The notes under the pieces were generated by a model. The model was not told the DNA's origin. It saw only the letters and a program-made list of their open reading frames with translations, and ran no database searches. 64,000 nt of DNA from contig CAWDIV010000036.1 in the NCBI GenBank assembly GCA_963802355.1, forward strand, positions 310,001 through 374,000. The letters are read 5' to 3'. This document shows positions 36,494 to 44,899 of the stretch, in pieces. Source of the DNA: SG8-41 sp963802355 (GTDB taxonomy: Bacteria > Pseudomonadota > Gammaproteobacteria > Burkholderiales > SG8-41). Each line of letters starts with the position of its first letter. Position 1 is the first letter of the stretch. A program made the position numbers and the translations under genes.

Positions 36494-36800
36494 GGGCAGA
36501 ATCCTCCATACCAACGTGATTCTGTGTTCCAGTATAGACCGAACTATTTCAAAAAACGAGCCTCCCGGCCGCTGGCAAACCGGTCGGCGGTGATGACATA
36601 ATAAGCCCCTGTTTTTTCTGGCGATCGAGCCTACGTAATTGCGTTACGTCGCTCACCTCCAACCTGACCCCTCGAGCGCTGCGCGGCTCTCCCCGAGGGG
36701 TGAGGGAAGCAGGGTGAGGGACAATGGCGAGTCCGGATTTGTCATCCGGTTTCAAAATAATCAAGCTGCCTCCACTGCGGGGCAGGTACACGGAGCGAGC
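36494..36800. other. Divergent spacer, ydcH / molybdenum hydroxylase
   Basis: The 307-bp spacer holds no gene. It contains the inverted pair CCCCTCG (36668-36674) / CGAGGGG (36694-36700) followed by GTGAGGG and GGTGAGGG. That resembles the GC-rich hairpins in the nuoK/nuoL and amidohydrolase/E2 spacers. Divergent promoters are expected here, but no confident -35/-10 pair is seen. Confidence 0.5.
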
Positions 36801-37265
36801 GTGAGCATTTCGTTGAACGTAAACGGCAAGCCCTACAGCGTGACCGCAGATGCCGAGACGCCGCTGCTTTACGTGCTGCGCAATGACCTCAAGTTGAAGG
36901 GCGCGCGGTTCGGCTGCGGCACCGGGTTGTGCGGCGCCTGCACCGTCATCATGGACGGAAAGGCGGTGCAGTCCTGCGACCTCCCGGTCTCGGCTGCGGC
37001 CGGCAAGACGGTCACGACTATCGAGGGTCTGGCTCGCAATGGCGAGCTGCATCCGCTGCAGAAGGCGTTTCTTGAGGAACAGGCGGGACAGTGCGGCTAC
37101 TGCTTGAGTGGCATCATCATGGCGGCTAAGGCGTTGCTCGATATCAATCCACGCGCTAGCGACGTGGAGATACGCGCCGCGCTCAAGGGCAACTTGTGCC
37201 GCTGCGGAACCCACCATCGCATGCTGAAAGCGATCCAGCGTGTCGCGGGAAAGGTAGCCGAATGA
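36801..37265 (+). CDS. Molybdenum hydroxylase small (2Fe-2S) subunit, IorA/CoxS type
   Basis: Transfers electrons from the Mo subunit. 154 residues, GTG start at 36801 (MSISLNVNGKPYSVTADAETPLLYVLRN). Eight Cys ligands: plant-type cluster GCGTGLCGACTV with a partner Cys in VQSCDLPV, and the second cluster GQCGYCLSGIIM with CRCGTH. Length and order match the alpha subunit of isoquinoline 1-oxidoreductase-like enzymes. Its stop overlaps the start of the large subunit (ATGA). There is no FAD subunit beside it, so electrons probably go to a cytochrome. Confidence 0.92.
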   Translation: MSISLNVNGKPYSVTADAETPLLYVLRNDLKLKGARFGCGTGLCGACTVIMDGKAVQSCDLPVSAAAGKTVTTIEGLARNGELHPLQKAFLEEQAGQCGYCLSGIIMAAKALLDINPRASDVEIRAALKGNLCRCGTHHRMLKAIQRVAGKVAE

Positions 37266-39433
37266 GCCAGGGAGCAGAGGTAGGGCGAATGAGCAGCTCC
37301 GAAAAACCCGTCGCGCCGCGGAGGCTGCCCGGTAGCCTCGATAGCAACCGCCGGCTGGACCGCTGGCTCAGGATCAACCGCAACGAGACGGTGACTGTAT
37401 TCCCGGGCAAGGTCGAGATCGGGCAAGGCATACTAACGGCGCTGACACAGATCGTGGCGGAAGAGCTCGATGTTGCGCTCGCGCGGATCCGCCTCGCTCC
37501 GACCGACACGTCCTACAGCCCGGATGAAGGCGTCACCTCGGGCAGCCGCTCGATCCAGGAGGGCGGGGACGCCCTGCGCCACGCGGCAGCGGAGGCGCGG
37601 GAGCTGCTGCTCGACCGCGCCGCGGCGAAGCTCGGCGTATCCCTCGAGCAGCTCACGGTTGAAGACGGTGTCGTTACCGCGCGCGGCGGCGGCAGCGTCA
37701 GCTACTGGCAGCTCACCAGCGACGATCTACTGGCGCGCGAGGCGAGCGGTGACGCTGTGCCCAAGTCTACGGCTCTGCACACGGTCGTCGGTGCTCGGGT
37801 GCCGCGCCGTGACCTCCCGGGCAAGGTCACCGGCGCGCCGACCTTCATTCAGGACATGGAGTTGCCCGGAATGCTTCACGGGCGCGTTGTGCGTCCGCCC
37901 AGCTATGGCGCGCGCCTGATCGCGCTCGACGAGGCCGCAGCGGCTGGGATGCCGGGGGTGACCGCCATAGTGCGGGACGGCAGTTTCGTGGGCGTCGTGG
38001 CGGAGCGCGAAGACCAGGCAATCCGTGCGCTCACCCGCATCCGGCGCATCGCGCGATGGGAAGAGCGGGCGACGCTGCCCGATACGCTCGACCCGCGTTT
38101 TCTCTTCAAGGAAGCCAGTGCGGACGAAGTGATCAGCGAAAAGCGCGATGATCGTGCCGCGGCGCGCGGGTCACGCCGGCTGCAGTCCGAATACACGCGT
38201 CCCTACGTTGCGCACGCTTCGATCGGTCCGTCCTGTGCGATCGCCTGCGTGGAAGGCGACCGTTACCGGGTCTGGACTCACAGTCAGGGGGTGTATCCGC
38301 TGCGCAAGGACCTCGCGAGGATGCTGCGCGCGGACGAAGGGAAGATCGTCATCATCCATGCCGAAGGCGCGGGCTGTTACGGCCACAACGGGGCGGACGA
38401 CGTCGCGTTCGACGCGGTGTTGCTTGCGCGCGCCGTGCCCGGTCGGCCGGTACGCGTGCAGTGGATGCGCGAGGACGAATTCGCCTGGGAGCCGTACGGT
38501 CCCGCCATGGTGGTGCGGCTCGAGGCGCAGCTCGACGGCGGCGGTAATGTAGTCAACTGGGGCCACGACGTATGGAGCAACGGGCATACCAATCGGACGA
38601 ATTCCAAGAGCGCGAGGGAAAACAGCGGGTTGCTCGCGGCACGGCATCTCGCGCAAGGAGTGTCCGAACCCACCCCTACGAATCCGCCGCTGCCGGCCGG
38701 CGGCGCTCACCGTAACGCGATTCCGCTTTACGAGTTTCCGAACCAGCGTGTGACGAACCACTATATCGAGCGCGCGCCGGTGCGGGTGTCGGCGCTGCGC
38801 TCGCTGGGCGCGCACGCGAACGTGTTTGCGATCGAATCGTTCATGGACGAGCTGGCGGAGGCGGCGGGCGCCGATCCCGTAGAGTTCCGCCTGCGGCATC
38901 TCAAGGATCCTCGCGGGCGCGCCGTGATCGAGGCGGTGGCGGCGAGCGCCGGTTGGCGCCAAAGGGAAAAGGGCAATGACGGGCGCGGCCGCGGTATCGG
39001 GTTCGCGCGCTACAAGAACCTCGCCGCCTACGCCGCGGTGCTGGTTGAAGTCGAGATCGCCGAGGAGGTCACCGTCAAGCGCGCGTGGGCGGCCATCGAC
39101 GCGGGTTTGACGATCAATCCCGATGGCCTCATCAATCAGACCGAAGGCGGGATCATCCAGTCAGCTAGTTGGACGCTGAAGGAGCAGATCCGGTACGAAC
39201 CCGAGCGGATCGTCACCCGCGGTTGGGACGATTATCCGATCCTCACCTTCGCCGAGGCGCCGGAAGTCGAGGTAACGGTCTTGAACCGCCCCGGAGAGCC
39301 GTCGCTCGGGGCCGGGGAAGCGGCGCAGGGGCCGACGGCGGCGGCCATCGCGAATGCGGTCTACAACGCGCTCGGCGCGCGGTTGCGCGACATGCCATTT
39401 ACGCGAGAGCGAGTGCTTGCCGCGCTCGCCTGA
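37262..39433 (+). CDS. Molybdenum hydroxylase large (molybdopterin) subunit, IorB-like
   Basis: 723 residues. Hydroxylates a heteroaromatic or aldehyde substrate using water; the substrate is not identifiable from sequence. It starts with the second half of the substrate/Mo domain (LDRWLRINRNETVTVFPGKVEIGQGILTAL), as in isoquinoline oxidoreductase beta subunits. Then come PRRDLPGKVTGAPTF, YTRPYVAHASIGPSCAIA, GAGCYGHNGADDVAFDAVLLA and, near the end, GEPSLGAGEAAQGPTAAAIANA with the catalytic Glu. No twin-arginine signal is visible at the N terminus. Coupled to the 2Fe-2S gene by an ATGA overlap. Frame intact over 2.2 kb. Confidence 0.9.
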   Translation: MSQGAEVGRMSSSEKPVAPRRLPGSLDSNRRLDRWLRINRNETVTVFPGKVEIGQGILTALTQIVAEELDVALARIRLAPTDTSYSPDEGVTSGSRSIQEGGDALRHAAAEARELLLDRAAAKLGVSLEQLTVEDGVVTARGGGSVSYWQLTSDDLLAREASGDAVPKSTALHTVVGARVPRRDLPGKVTGAPTFIQDMELPGMLHGRVVRPPSYGARLIALDEAAAAGMPGVTAIVRDGSFVGVVAEREDQAIRALTRIRRIARWEERATLPDTLDPRFLFKEASADEVISEKRDDRAAARGSRRLQSEYTRPYVAHASIGPSCAIACVEGDRYRVWTHSQGVYPLRKDLARMLRADEGKIVIIHAEGAGCYGHNGADDVAFDAVLLARAVPGRPVRVQWMREDEFAWEPYGPAMVVRLEAQLDGGGNVVNWGHDVWSNGHTNRTNSKSARENSGLLAARHLAQGVSEPTPTNPPLPAGGAHRNAIPLYEFPNQRVTNHYIERAPVRVSALRSLGAHANVFAIESFMDELAEAAGADPVEFRLRHLKDPRGRAVIEAVAASAGWRQREKGNDGRGRGIGFARYKNLAAYAAVLVEVEIAEEVTVKRAWAAIDAGLTINPDGLINQTEGGIIQSASWTLKEQIRYEPERIVTRGWDDYPILTFAEAPEVEVTVLNRPGEPSLGAGEAAQGPTAAAIANAVYNALGARLRDMPFTRERVLAALA

Positions 39434-39439
39434 ACGCGT

Positions 39440-39562
39440 TCGGGTGTCGGGTGTCGAGTGTCAGGTGTCGAGGGCGAAGGGGAAGCGTTTGGTCGTTGGT
39501 GTTTCACCCGACACTCTATCCTCGACACTCGCTCGTGATCCCTCGACACTCCATCCTCGACG
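39440..39562. repeat. Heptamer inverted-repeat array after the hydroxylase
   Basis: The left arm (39440-39473) is GGGTGTC GGGTGTC GAGTGTC AGGTGTC. The right arm (39508-39562) is CGACACT CTATCCT CGACACT CGCTCGT GATCCCT CGACACT CCATCCT, seven units in exact 7-bp phase. The right arm is the longest array in the window. It lies at a convergent junction. Confidence 0.9.
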
Positions 39563-39579
39563 CTTTTTTTGCCGAAGGC

Positions 39580-39615
39580 AAAAAAAAGCGGGCCGGCCAC
39601 AAGGGCACGGCCCGC
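39580..39615 (-). terminator. Rho-independent terminator of the minus-strand small gene
   Basis: On the minus strand GCGGGCC and GGCCCGC (with additional GC pairs inside) form a stem at 39588-39615, followed by eight T (39587 down to 39580). It starts about 20 bp after the stop at 39636. An overlapping A/T hairpin (CGCTTTTTTTGCC/GGCAAAAAAAAGCG, 39561-39590) would also serve the opposite strand. Confidence 0.88.
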
Positions 39616-39635
39616 CTCCGGGGGAGACGTTTGCG

Positions 39636-39866
39636 CTAGACGTGCGTCGCCAGCGCGTAGACGCGATCCAGAAAAGCTGCGGCGTCTACGATCGTAAAAT
39701 CTAAAGGCAGCTGCGGGTTCAGTTCCTTGGCGGTCTGATAGCAGGACATGGCCATCACGCTTATCGCCGGATTCCAGTTTACGCACAGCAACTCTTCGTC
39801 ATAGTGGCGATGCTGGTCCACTCGCGACTCCTGTGCTTTCCTGTAATCGTCCATGTAGATGACCAT
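39636..39866 (-). CDS. Small conserved-looking protein of unknown function
   Basis: 76 residues from ATG at 39864-39866, with AAAGGA 6 nt upstream on the minus strand (MVIYMDDYRKAQESR). Acidic/hydrophilic N terminus, then LCVNWNPAISVMAMSCYQTAKEL and LPLDFTIVDAAAFLDRVYAL. No family recognised. It has its own strong terminator and a good ribosome binding site, which argues for a real gene. A longer start at 39920 (94 residues) is possible. Confidence 0.6.
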   Translation of the reverse strand: MVIYMDDYRKAQESRVDQHRHYDEELLCVNWNPAISVMAMSCYQTAKELNPQLPLDFTIVDAAAFLDRVYALATHV

Positions 39867-40313
39867 GGGGCATCCTTTCCACTGCAGCGTTGTTCTCACC
39901 GGGTATTTAGCAGTTTCCATGCCAGATCGGCGGGTATGCCGACCGCCGATAGTAAGCAGATGATTATTAGTCTTTTTTATGTACGCTGTTGGGGATTGGC
40001 TTCCCTACGGCGGTCACCCGAAAGGTGTCGTGCGTTCGCCGCATGGCCGGAATCCCCGACGGTAATTCATCGTATCTCGAGCAGGGATACTGTTCGCAGC
40101 GCTCGCGCTCGCCACGATCGTCCGCATGGCAGCGGTGGCAGGGCAGGTTAACCAGGTGCCCGATCTCATCCCGACGCTGAGCCTCGCACCGTTTGTGCTA
40201 TGGTTCGCGGGGGCCGCCATGTTCGCCGCTCTCTCGCGCGTCGCGCTGCCCGCTGAGCAGCGTCGCGGCGGGTGACGACCAAGATCTTCAGATTTTGGGG
40301 TTTGGGAGAAGAT
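39867..40313. other. 447-bp spacer, largely without assignable genes
   Basis: Contains an 8-bp inverted repeat ATCGGCGG/CCGCCGAT at 39926-39950 and an AT-rich patch at 39955-39985. Only one short hydrophobic reading frame (40126-40275) is seen. Nothing else is recognised. Confidence 0.5.
40126..40275 (+). CDS. Possible small membrane protein (49 residues)
   Basis: ATG at 40126 opens MAAVAGQVNQVPDLIPTL, followed by a hydrophobic segment APFVLWFAGAAMFAALSRVAL and a basic end. The frame is open and hydrophobic upstream of the ATG as well (ILFAALALATIVR), so this may be the tail of a decayed longer gene. No Shine-Dalgarno is evident. It lies 38 bp before the methyltransferase-like gene. Confidence 0.25.
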   Translation: MAAVAGQVNQVPDLIPTLSLAPFVLWFAGAAMFAALSRVALPAEQRRGG

Positions 40314-41159
40314 ATGGGGCCATGCAAGGCGCGGCTGCTTCTGTTGCTCGCGATTGTTACGCTTCCGGCGGTTACGCAGCAGGTCCGCTCGGCGGGCAAT
40401 CTCGACGTGCCCTTCGTGCCGACCAACCAGCCCACGGTGGAGGCGATGCTCCATATCGCCAACGTCGGGCCGAATGATTTCGTGATCGATCTCGGCTCGG
40501 GCGACGGACGCATCCTGATCACTGCGGCAAGGAAACGTGGCGCGCGGGGCTTCGGCGTTGACCTCGATCCGCAGCGCGTGAAGGAAAGCATCGCGAACGC
40601 GAGGGAGGCCGGAGTGGCGGATCGCGTCCAGTTCCATCAGCGCAATTTGTTCGATACCAAGATCGGCGAGGCGACCGTCTTGACCATGTACCTGCTGCCG
40701 CGCGTGAATCTCGAGCTGCGCCCGCGGCTCTTCACGGAACTCAAGCCGGGAACGCGCGTCGTATCGCACGATTTCGATATGGGGGACTGGAAACCCGATC
40801 TCCGGACGACTGTGCGCGGGGCCGGCAGCGAGATCTACTATTGGGTCATACCGGCGCCGGTGAACGGGCTCTGGAAGGTCCAGGTCAGCTCCGCGCAGGG
40901 CAATCAGGACTACGAGCTCGATATCATGCAGAAATACCAGGAGATCAACGTCCTCGCCAGGCGGGCAGGACAGCAGACGCTGGTGCTCGCCTCGCGACTG
41001 GACGGTGACACGATCGATTTCATCCTCGTGGACCAGGAAGATTCCACTTATCGCCGGCGCTTCGAAGGCCGGGTCACCGGCAACGTCATGCAAGGCACGG
41101 CGCGCAGCGACGTGACCGCGGGGCGTGGGGAGTACAAATGGCGCGCCACCAAGCAATAA
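40314..41159 (+). CDS. SAM-methyltransferase-fold protein with N-terminal signal sequence
   Basis: 281 residues from ATG at 40314. N-terminal hydrophobic segment ARLLLLLAIVTLPAVTQQVRS looks like a signal peptide or anchor. Residues about 45-165 form a class I methyltransferase core: PTVEAMLHIANVGPNDFVIDLGSGDGRILI (motif I), FGVDLDPQRV, RVQFHQRNLFD, VLTMYLLPRVN. The last 120 residues are a beta-rich tail of unknown role. An exported methyltransferase is odd because SAM is cytoplasmic. A membrane-anchored enzyme facing the cytoplasm is the simplest alternative. Substrate unknown. Confidence 0.75.
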   Translation: MGPCKARLLLLLAIVTLPAVTQQVRSAGNLDVPFVPTNQPTVEAMLHIANVGPNDFVIDLGSGDGRILITAARKRGARGFGVDLDPQRVKESIANAREAGVADRVQFHQRNLFDTKIGEATVLTMYLLPRVNLELRPRLFTELKPGTRVVSHDFDMGDWKPDLRTTVRGAGSEIYYWVIPAPVNGLWKVQVSSAQGNQDYELDIMQKYQEINVLARRAGQQTLVLASRLDGDTIDFILVDQEDSTYRRRFEGRVTGNVMQGTARSDVTAGRGEYKWRATKQ

Positions 41160-41276
41160 GGCGGAAGGATGAAGGCTGAAGGATGAAAAAGGCTGAAATT
41201 GAGATGCGCTAGCGACAGGTTGCGGTTCAGGTTCTGGTTTCACTTCATCCTTCATCCCTCATCCCTCATCCCTGAA
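41160..41276. repeat. Heptamer inverted-repeat array (methyltransferase / spermidine-synthase-like)
   Basis: The left arm (41160-41200) is GGCGGAA GGATGAA GGCTGAA GGATGAA. The right arm (41242-41276) is CTTCATC CTTCATC CCTCATC CCTCATC, the complement. It ends 3 bp before the next ATG. The same words recur in a single-arm array at 57068-57123. Confidence 0.9.
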
Positions 41277-41279
41277 CTT

Positions 41280-43289
41280 ATGCTCCTCTACGCCGGCACG
41301 ATCTTCCTTAGCGCGTTCCTGCTTTTCCTGGTCCAGCCAGTCATCGCGAAGCAGATTCTCCCCTGGTTCGGCGGGGCTGCAGCGGTGTGGGCGATTTGCC
41401 TGGTGTTTTTCCAGACGGTGCTGCTTTTCGGGTACGCGTATGCCGACTGGACGGCGCGCCATCTGACGCCCCGCCGGCAAGTGTGGTTGCAGCTTGGCCT
41501 CATCGCTTTGAGCCTGCTCACGCTGCCCATCGTTCCCGACGCGCGGTGGAAACCCGCTGCCGACGCGGAGCCGACGCTCCTCATACTAGGGCTGCTTGCT
41601 GCCACCATCGGCTTGCCGTATTTCCTGTTGTCCACCACCAGCCCGCTCGTGCAGGCGTGGTTCTGGCGGCGCTACCGGCACGCCGTGCCGTACCGATTGT
41701 TCGCGCTTTCGAATTTCGCCTCGCTGCTGGGGTTGCTCTCCTATCCGGTGCTCATCGAGCCGTTCCTGCCCCTGGCAGTTCAATCGATCGGCTGGTCCAT
41801 CGGCTATGGCGCGTTCGCCGTGTTGTGCGGCGCCACCGCGCTCGCGAGCACCCGGGGCGCGCAAGCCATGCCATCGACCGCGACGATCGCGGATCCCACC
41901 GTGTCACCGCCTTCATCGGGCGATCGCCTGCTATGGATCGCGCTCTCGGCAATGGGATCGTGCCTGCTCCTGGCGGTCACCAACCATCTCACTCAGAACA
42001 TTGCATCCATCCCGTTCTTGTGGGTGGTTCCGCTGTCGATCTACCTCATCACCTTCATACTTTGCTTCGATCATCCGCGCTGGTACCGCCGCGACGTCTT
42101 TCTGCCGGCCACCGCGATACTGCTGCCGGTGATGGCGTGGTACAGCGATTCGCTCGAGCTGTGGACGGCGGCGCCGCTCTATGCCCTGGGCCTATTCGTC
42201 TGCTGCATGTTCTGTCATGGAGAGCTCACGCGCCTGAAGCCCACCCCGCAGCACCTCACCACCTTTTACCTTATGGTCGCTCTGGGTGGAGCGGCGGGGT
42301 CGCTGCTGGTCGGTATCGCGGCGCCCAACCTGCTCTCCGGCTATTTCGAGCTGGGCATCGCGCTCGTTGCGTGCGCGCTGCTGCTTATGGTGCGTTCAAT
42401 GAGCATGCGCTGGTGGGTTGTTTCGGGTTCGGTCGTGGTGGTGGTGGCGACCACGACGCTGGTCGGAATCAACATCAAGGAGTATCGCGCCAACACGCGC
42501 GTCATGGTGCGTAATTTTTACGGGGTCGTGCGCACCCGGGATTTCCCGCAACCTGTGCCGTTTCGCGCGATGTATCACGGCGCAATCAATCACGGCGGTC
42601 AGCTGCTCGATCCGCCCCTGCGCCGAGAGCCGAGCAGCTATTTCGGGCGCACCAGTGGCTATGGACGAACGTTTGCCAGCCTCCCGGCGGCGCCGCGGCG
42701 CGTCGGCGTGATCGGCCTCGGCGCCGGCGCGATCGCGGCCTATTCCCGGCCCGGGGACGTGTTCCGCTTCTACGAAATCGATCCCCAAGTGGTGACGGTG
42801 GCGTCCCAGGAGTTCACCTTCCTTACCGACAGCACGGCGCGTGTGGAAGTCGTGCTGGGCGATGGGCGGTTGAGCCTGGAGGGCGAGACAGACCAGCGTT
42901 TCGATTTGCTCGCGATCGACGCGTTCTCGGGCGATTCCATTCCCATGCACCTGCTTACCCGTGAAGCCATGGCGACGTACGTGCGTCATATCACGTCCGA
43001 CGGGGTGATCGTCTTCCAGGCGACGAACCGATTCGTCGACATAGCGCCTGTGGTGGAACGCCTTGCCGCGGCGTTCGGAATGCGTGCTGTCATGATCTCC
43101 GACTGGCCCGGCTCCGACGATGGATCCAACTACTGGGTTTCCGGAACCGACCAGATCATCGTTACCCGCAACCACGCGTTGCTCCAGGCGCAGCCGATAG
43201 CCTCCGCCGCGATCCCGCTTCCGGAGCGGCCGGATTTCCGTATCTGGACCGATGATTTCTACAATCTGGCGCGCATCTTGAAACGGTGA
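41280..43289 (+). CDS. Membrane-bound spermidine-synthase-like protein
   Basis: 669 residues from ATG at 41280. The N-terminal half (about 1-400) has ten or more transmembrane helices (LLYAGTIFLSAFLLFLVQPVIAKQILPWFGG, LPYFLLSTTSPLVQAWF, FYLMVALGGAAGSLLVG). The C-terminal half is a polyamine-synthase/methyltransferase fold: VGVIGLGAGAIAAYSRPGD, FYEIDPQVV, DGRLSLEGE, FDLLAIDAFSGDSIPMHLLT with the acidic pair. YHGAINHGGQ matches the family. Substrate not established. ATG immediately follows the repeat arm. Confidence 0.85.
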   Translation: MLLYAGTIFLSAFLLFLVQPVIAKQILPWFGGAAAVWAICLVFFQTVLLFGYAYADWTARHLTPRRQVWLQLGLIALSLLTLPIVPDARWKPAADAEPTLLILGLLAATIGLPYFLLSTTSPLVQAWFWRRYRHAVPYRLFALSNFASLLGLLSYPVLIEPFLPLAVQSIGWSIGYGAFAVLCGATALASTRGAQAMPSTATIADPTVSPPSSGDRLLWIALSAMGSCLLLAVTNHLTQNIASIPFLWVVPLSIYLITFILCFDHPRWYRRDVFLPATAILLPVMAWYSDSLELWTAAPLYALGLFVCCMFCHGELTRLKPTPQHLTTFYLMVALGGAAGSLLVGIAAPNLLSGYFELGIALVACALLLMVRSMSMRWWVVSGSVVVVVATTTLVGINIKEYRANTRVMVRNFYGVVRTRDFPQPVPFRAMYHGAINHGGQLLDPPLRREPSSYFGRTSGYGRTFASLPAAPRRVGVIGLGAGAIAAYSRPGDVFRFYEIDPQVVTVASQEFTFLTDSTARVEVVLGDGRLSLEGETDQRFDLLAIDAFSGDSIPMHLLTREAMATYVRHITSDGVIVFQATNRFVDIAPVVERLAAAFGMRAVMISDWPGSDDGSNYWVSGTDQIIVTRNHALLQAQPIASAAIPLPERPDFRIWTDDFYNLARILKR

Positions 43290-43639
43290 GCGGTGACTTA
43301 CCGCTTGTGCTCTTTTTTTGTGCAACCCAAAGCCGGTAGCGTCATTACGCCCCATTCGGGTCACCGCCGGCTGTTTACCCACACAGTTATCCACAGAAAT
43401 TGTGAATTATTTGTGACCATGCAGCCAAACCACCTTCGAGCCCCGCGTTGCAGCAGCAGGATCCCGCGCTGCGGTGGGGCTAGACCCGGTGCCTCGACTG
43501 GGTATGTCACGCCCGCGTCATCTATCACCGGCATGCTGTGATTTCAATGCACTAGCCGATCCTTGGTGTCCCCTTCCGGAAACCGTTCCGGCCCGCTGGG
43601 CGGGCGCATTGGGGCGGCACTGTCCAATGAGGAGGCGGA
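43290..43639. other. 350-bp spacer with a single consensus DnaA box
   Basis: TTATCCACA at 43387-43395 matches the DnaA box consensus exactly, followed by the AT-rich AATTGTGAATTATTTGTGA. A short GGTGAGCGGTGA/TTACCGCT inverted pair lies at the start (43288-43305), a minimal form of the RGTRAGC heptamer repeat. A single box with no dnaA/dnaN/gyrB nearby does not indicate an origin. No gene is seen. Confidence 0.4.
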
Positions 43640-43894
43640 ATGAAAATGCGCAGGGTGACGCGGTCCCAGTACAAGGCGTTGCAGGTTCTGTCGCGCAAGG
43701 ATATCAACACGATACGCAGGCATCCCGCTATCGTTTCCGCGGCGCGGGATCTGCTCAAGGCGTGCCGCAAGGTCGTAGAGCGCGTCAACCAAATACCCGA
43801 GCACGCCAGCCGGCGCAAGCGCCGCACGGCGTACCGGAAGGTCACCGTCCTGTGTGAGAAGGCGATCGCCAAAGCCGAGAACCCGTCGCTTTAG
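43640..43894 (+). CDS. Small basic protein of unknown function
   Basis: 84 residues, strongly basic (many Arg/Lys: RRVTRSQYKALQVLSRKDIN, SRRKRRTAYRKVTVLCEKAI), mostly helical in prediction by eye. ATG at 43640 with GAGGCGG upstream. No family recognised. Could be a nucleic-acid-binding protein, but only charge supports this. Lies between the spermidine-synthase-like gene and an exported protein. Confidence 0.5.
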   Translation: MKMRRVTRSQYKALQVLSRKDINTIRRHPAIVSAARDLLKACRKVVERVNQIPEHASRRKRRTAYRKVTVLCEKAIAKAENPSL

Positions 43895-43950
43895 CATCGC
43901 GCGGTACCGGCTGTTCGGACAATCGTCGAACAAGCTCCTAGAATGGAGAC

Positions 43951-44685
43951 GTGAAGATTCGCGTCGCCGTATGCCTGTTGCTCCTGGCGCTGTCGGTTGG
44001 ACCTTTGACCGCAAGCGGTGCGGATGGCGTAGCGTCGGTCTTCGGTAATGAGATTTTGCGCTCGGACCTGGGTCCGGAAAAGGACGAACCGGTGCAGGTC
44101 GTGCGATTCCGCGATCTGATATGGGAGCGCGTGGCTCGCCACTACGTCGCGGAGCGAGGGCTGGCCGCCACCGACGGGGAAGTCGCGGAATTTCTGTCCT
44201 ATCACCGCGAGTTCGACCGCAGGGACCGCGCCCAGCGCGCACGCAAGCTCGAGGAATTGAATCAGCGTCTGGCCAAGGGCGAGCTCGAGGTCGATGAGCG
44301 CGCGTGGCTGGAAGAGTTTCGCGCCGTGCTCACCCGCCTTGCGCAGCACGACGCCGAGAAAGAGCGCTCCGCCCCGCCCGATCCAGAGCAACTAGGCGCG
44401 CTCTCCCGGCCTTGGCTCGAGATGTGGAAGATGAACAAAGCTCTCCACGAGCAGTATGGCGGCGCCGTCGCCGTCACGCGTTCCGGGCCTGAGCCCTTCG
44501 GCGCTCGCGCGGCGCTTATCAGGGACTATGAGCGTCAGGGCCGGGTGCGATTTTACGAGCCACGGCTGCGCGAGGCGCTGTTTGCGTTGCTGACGAAGCC
44601 CCCTTCTGTCCCGGTGCCGCCGGAGCGGGTCGATTTCACGCCGTACTGGAAATTGCCGATTCCGCCATCTTATTTTCCGGACTGA
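43951..44685 (+). CDS. Exported protein with SurA-N/peptidyl-prolyl-isomerase-like start
   Basis: 244 residues, GTG start at 43951. Signal peptide MKIRVAVCLLLLALSVGPLTASG. The segment ASVFGNEILRSDLGPEKDE resembles the first strand/helix of SurA or parvulin chaperones, followed by highly charged helices (EFDRRDRAQRARKLEELNQRLAKGELEVDERAWLEE broken by turns). No PPIase domain is evident. C-terminal PYWKLPIPPSYFPD is Pro/aromatic-rich. Function unknown; a periplasmic chaperone-like role is only a guess. A MITE copy follows directly. Confidence 0.6.
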   Translation: MKIRVAVCLLLLALSVGPLTASGADGVASVFGNEILRSDLGPEKDEPVQVVRFRDLIWERVARHYVAERGLAATDGEVAEFLSYHREFDRRDRAQRARKLEELNQRLAKGELEVDERAWLEEFRAVLTRLAQHDAEKERSAPPDPEQLGALSRPWLEMWKMNKALHEQYGGAVAVTRSGPEPFGARAALIRDYERQGRVRFYEPRLREALFALLTKPPSVPVPPERVDFTPYWKLPIPPSYFPD

Positions 44686-44880
44686 GGTCAATTTACAAAT
44701 AGTTATTGCGACTTGACCGAGCGTACTGAAGGTGTCAGGAACCTTAGAGTTTAGGGTTCCTGACACCCTTACGATAGAGGATCGCAAGAGATCGGCCCGG
44801 CACTGACTAACTTGCGAAGAATGTGCTTCTCGTCAGCCTTGCACGGGGTCGAATGAACATCAGCCACTTATAAAATCGGT
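44686..44880 (+). mobile_element. MITE-like element, copy 2
   Basis: The best-preserved full-length copy together with copy 1. It begins GAGGTCAATTTACAAATAG, contains the GGTCAA...TTGACC end repeat and the hairpin 44731-44767 (GGTGTCAGGAACC / GGTTCCTGACACC). Then come CTTACGATAGAGGATCGC, ACTAACTTGCGAAGAATGTG and GGGGTCGAATGAAC as in copy 1. It lies between convergent genes (exported protein, marC). Confidence 0.85.
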
Positions 44881-44899
44881 TCCAGTCACGCTGTTCCGG

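Noticed and set aside
43387..43395. Replication origin at the perfect DnaA box
   Set aside because: A single box with no clustered boxes or origin-linked genes; this 9-mer is expected by chance at some places in any genome.
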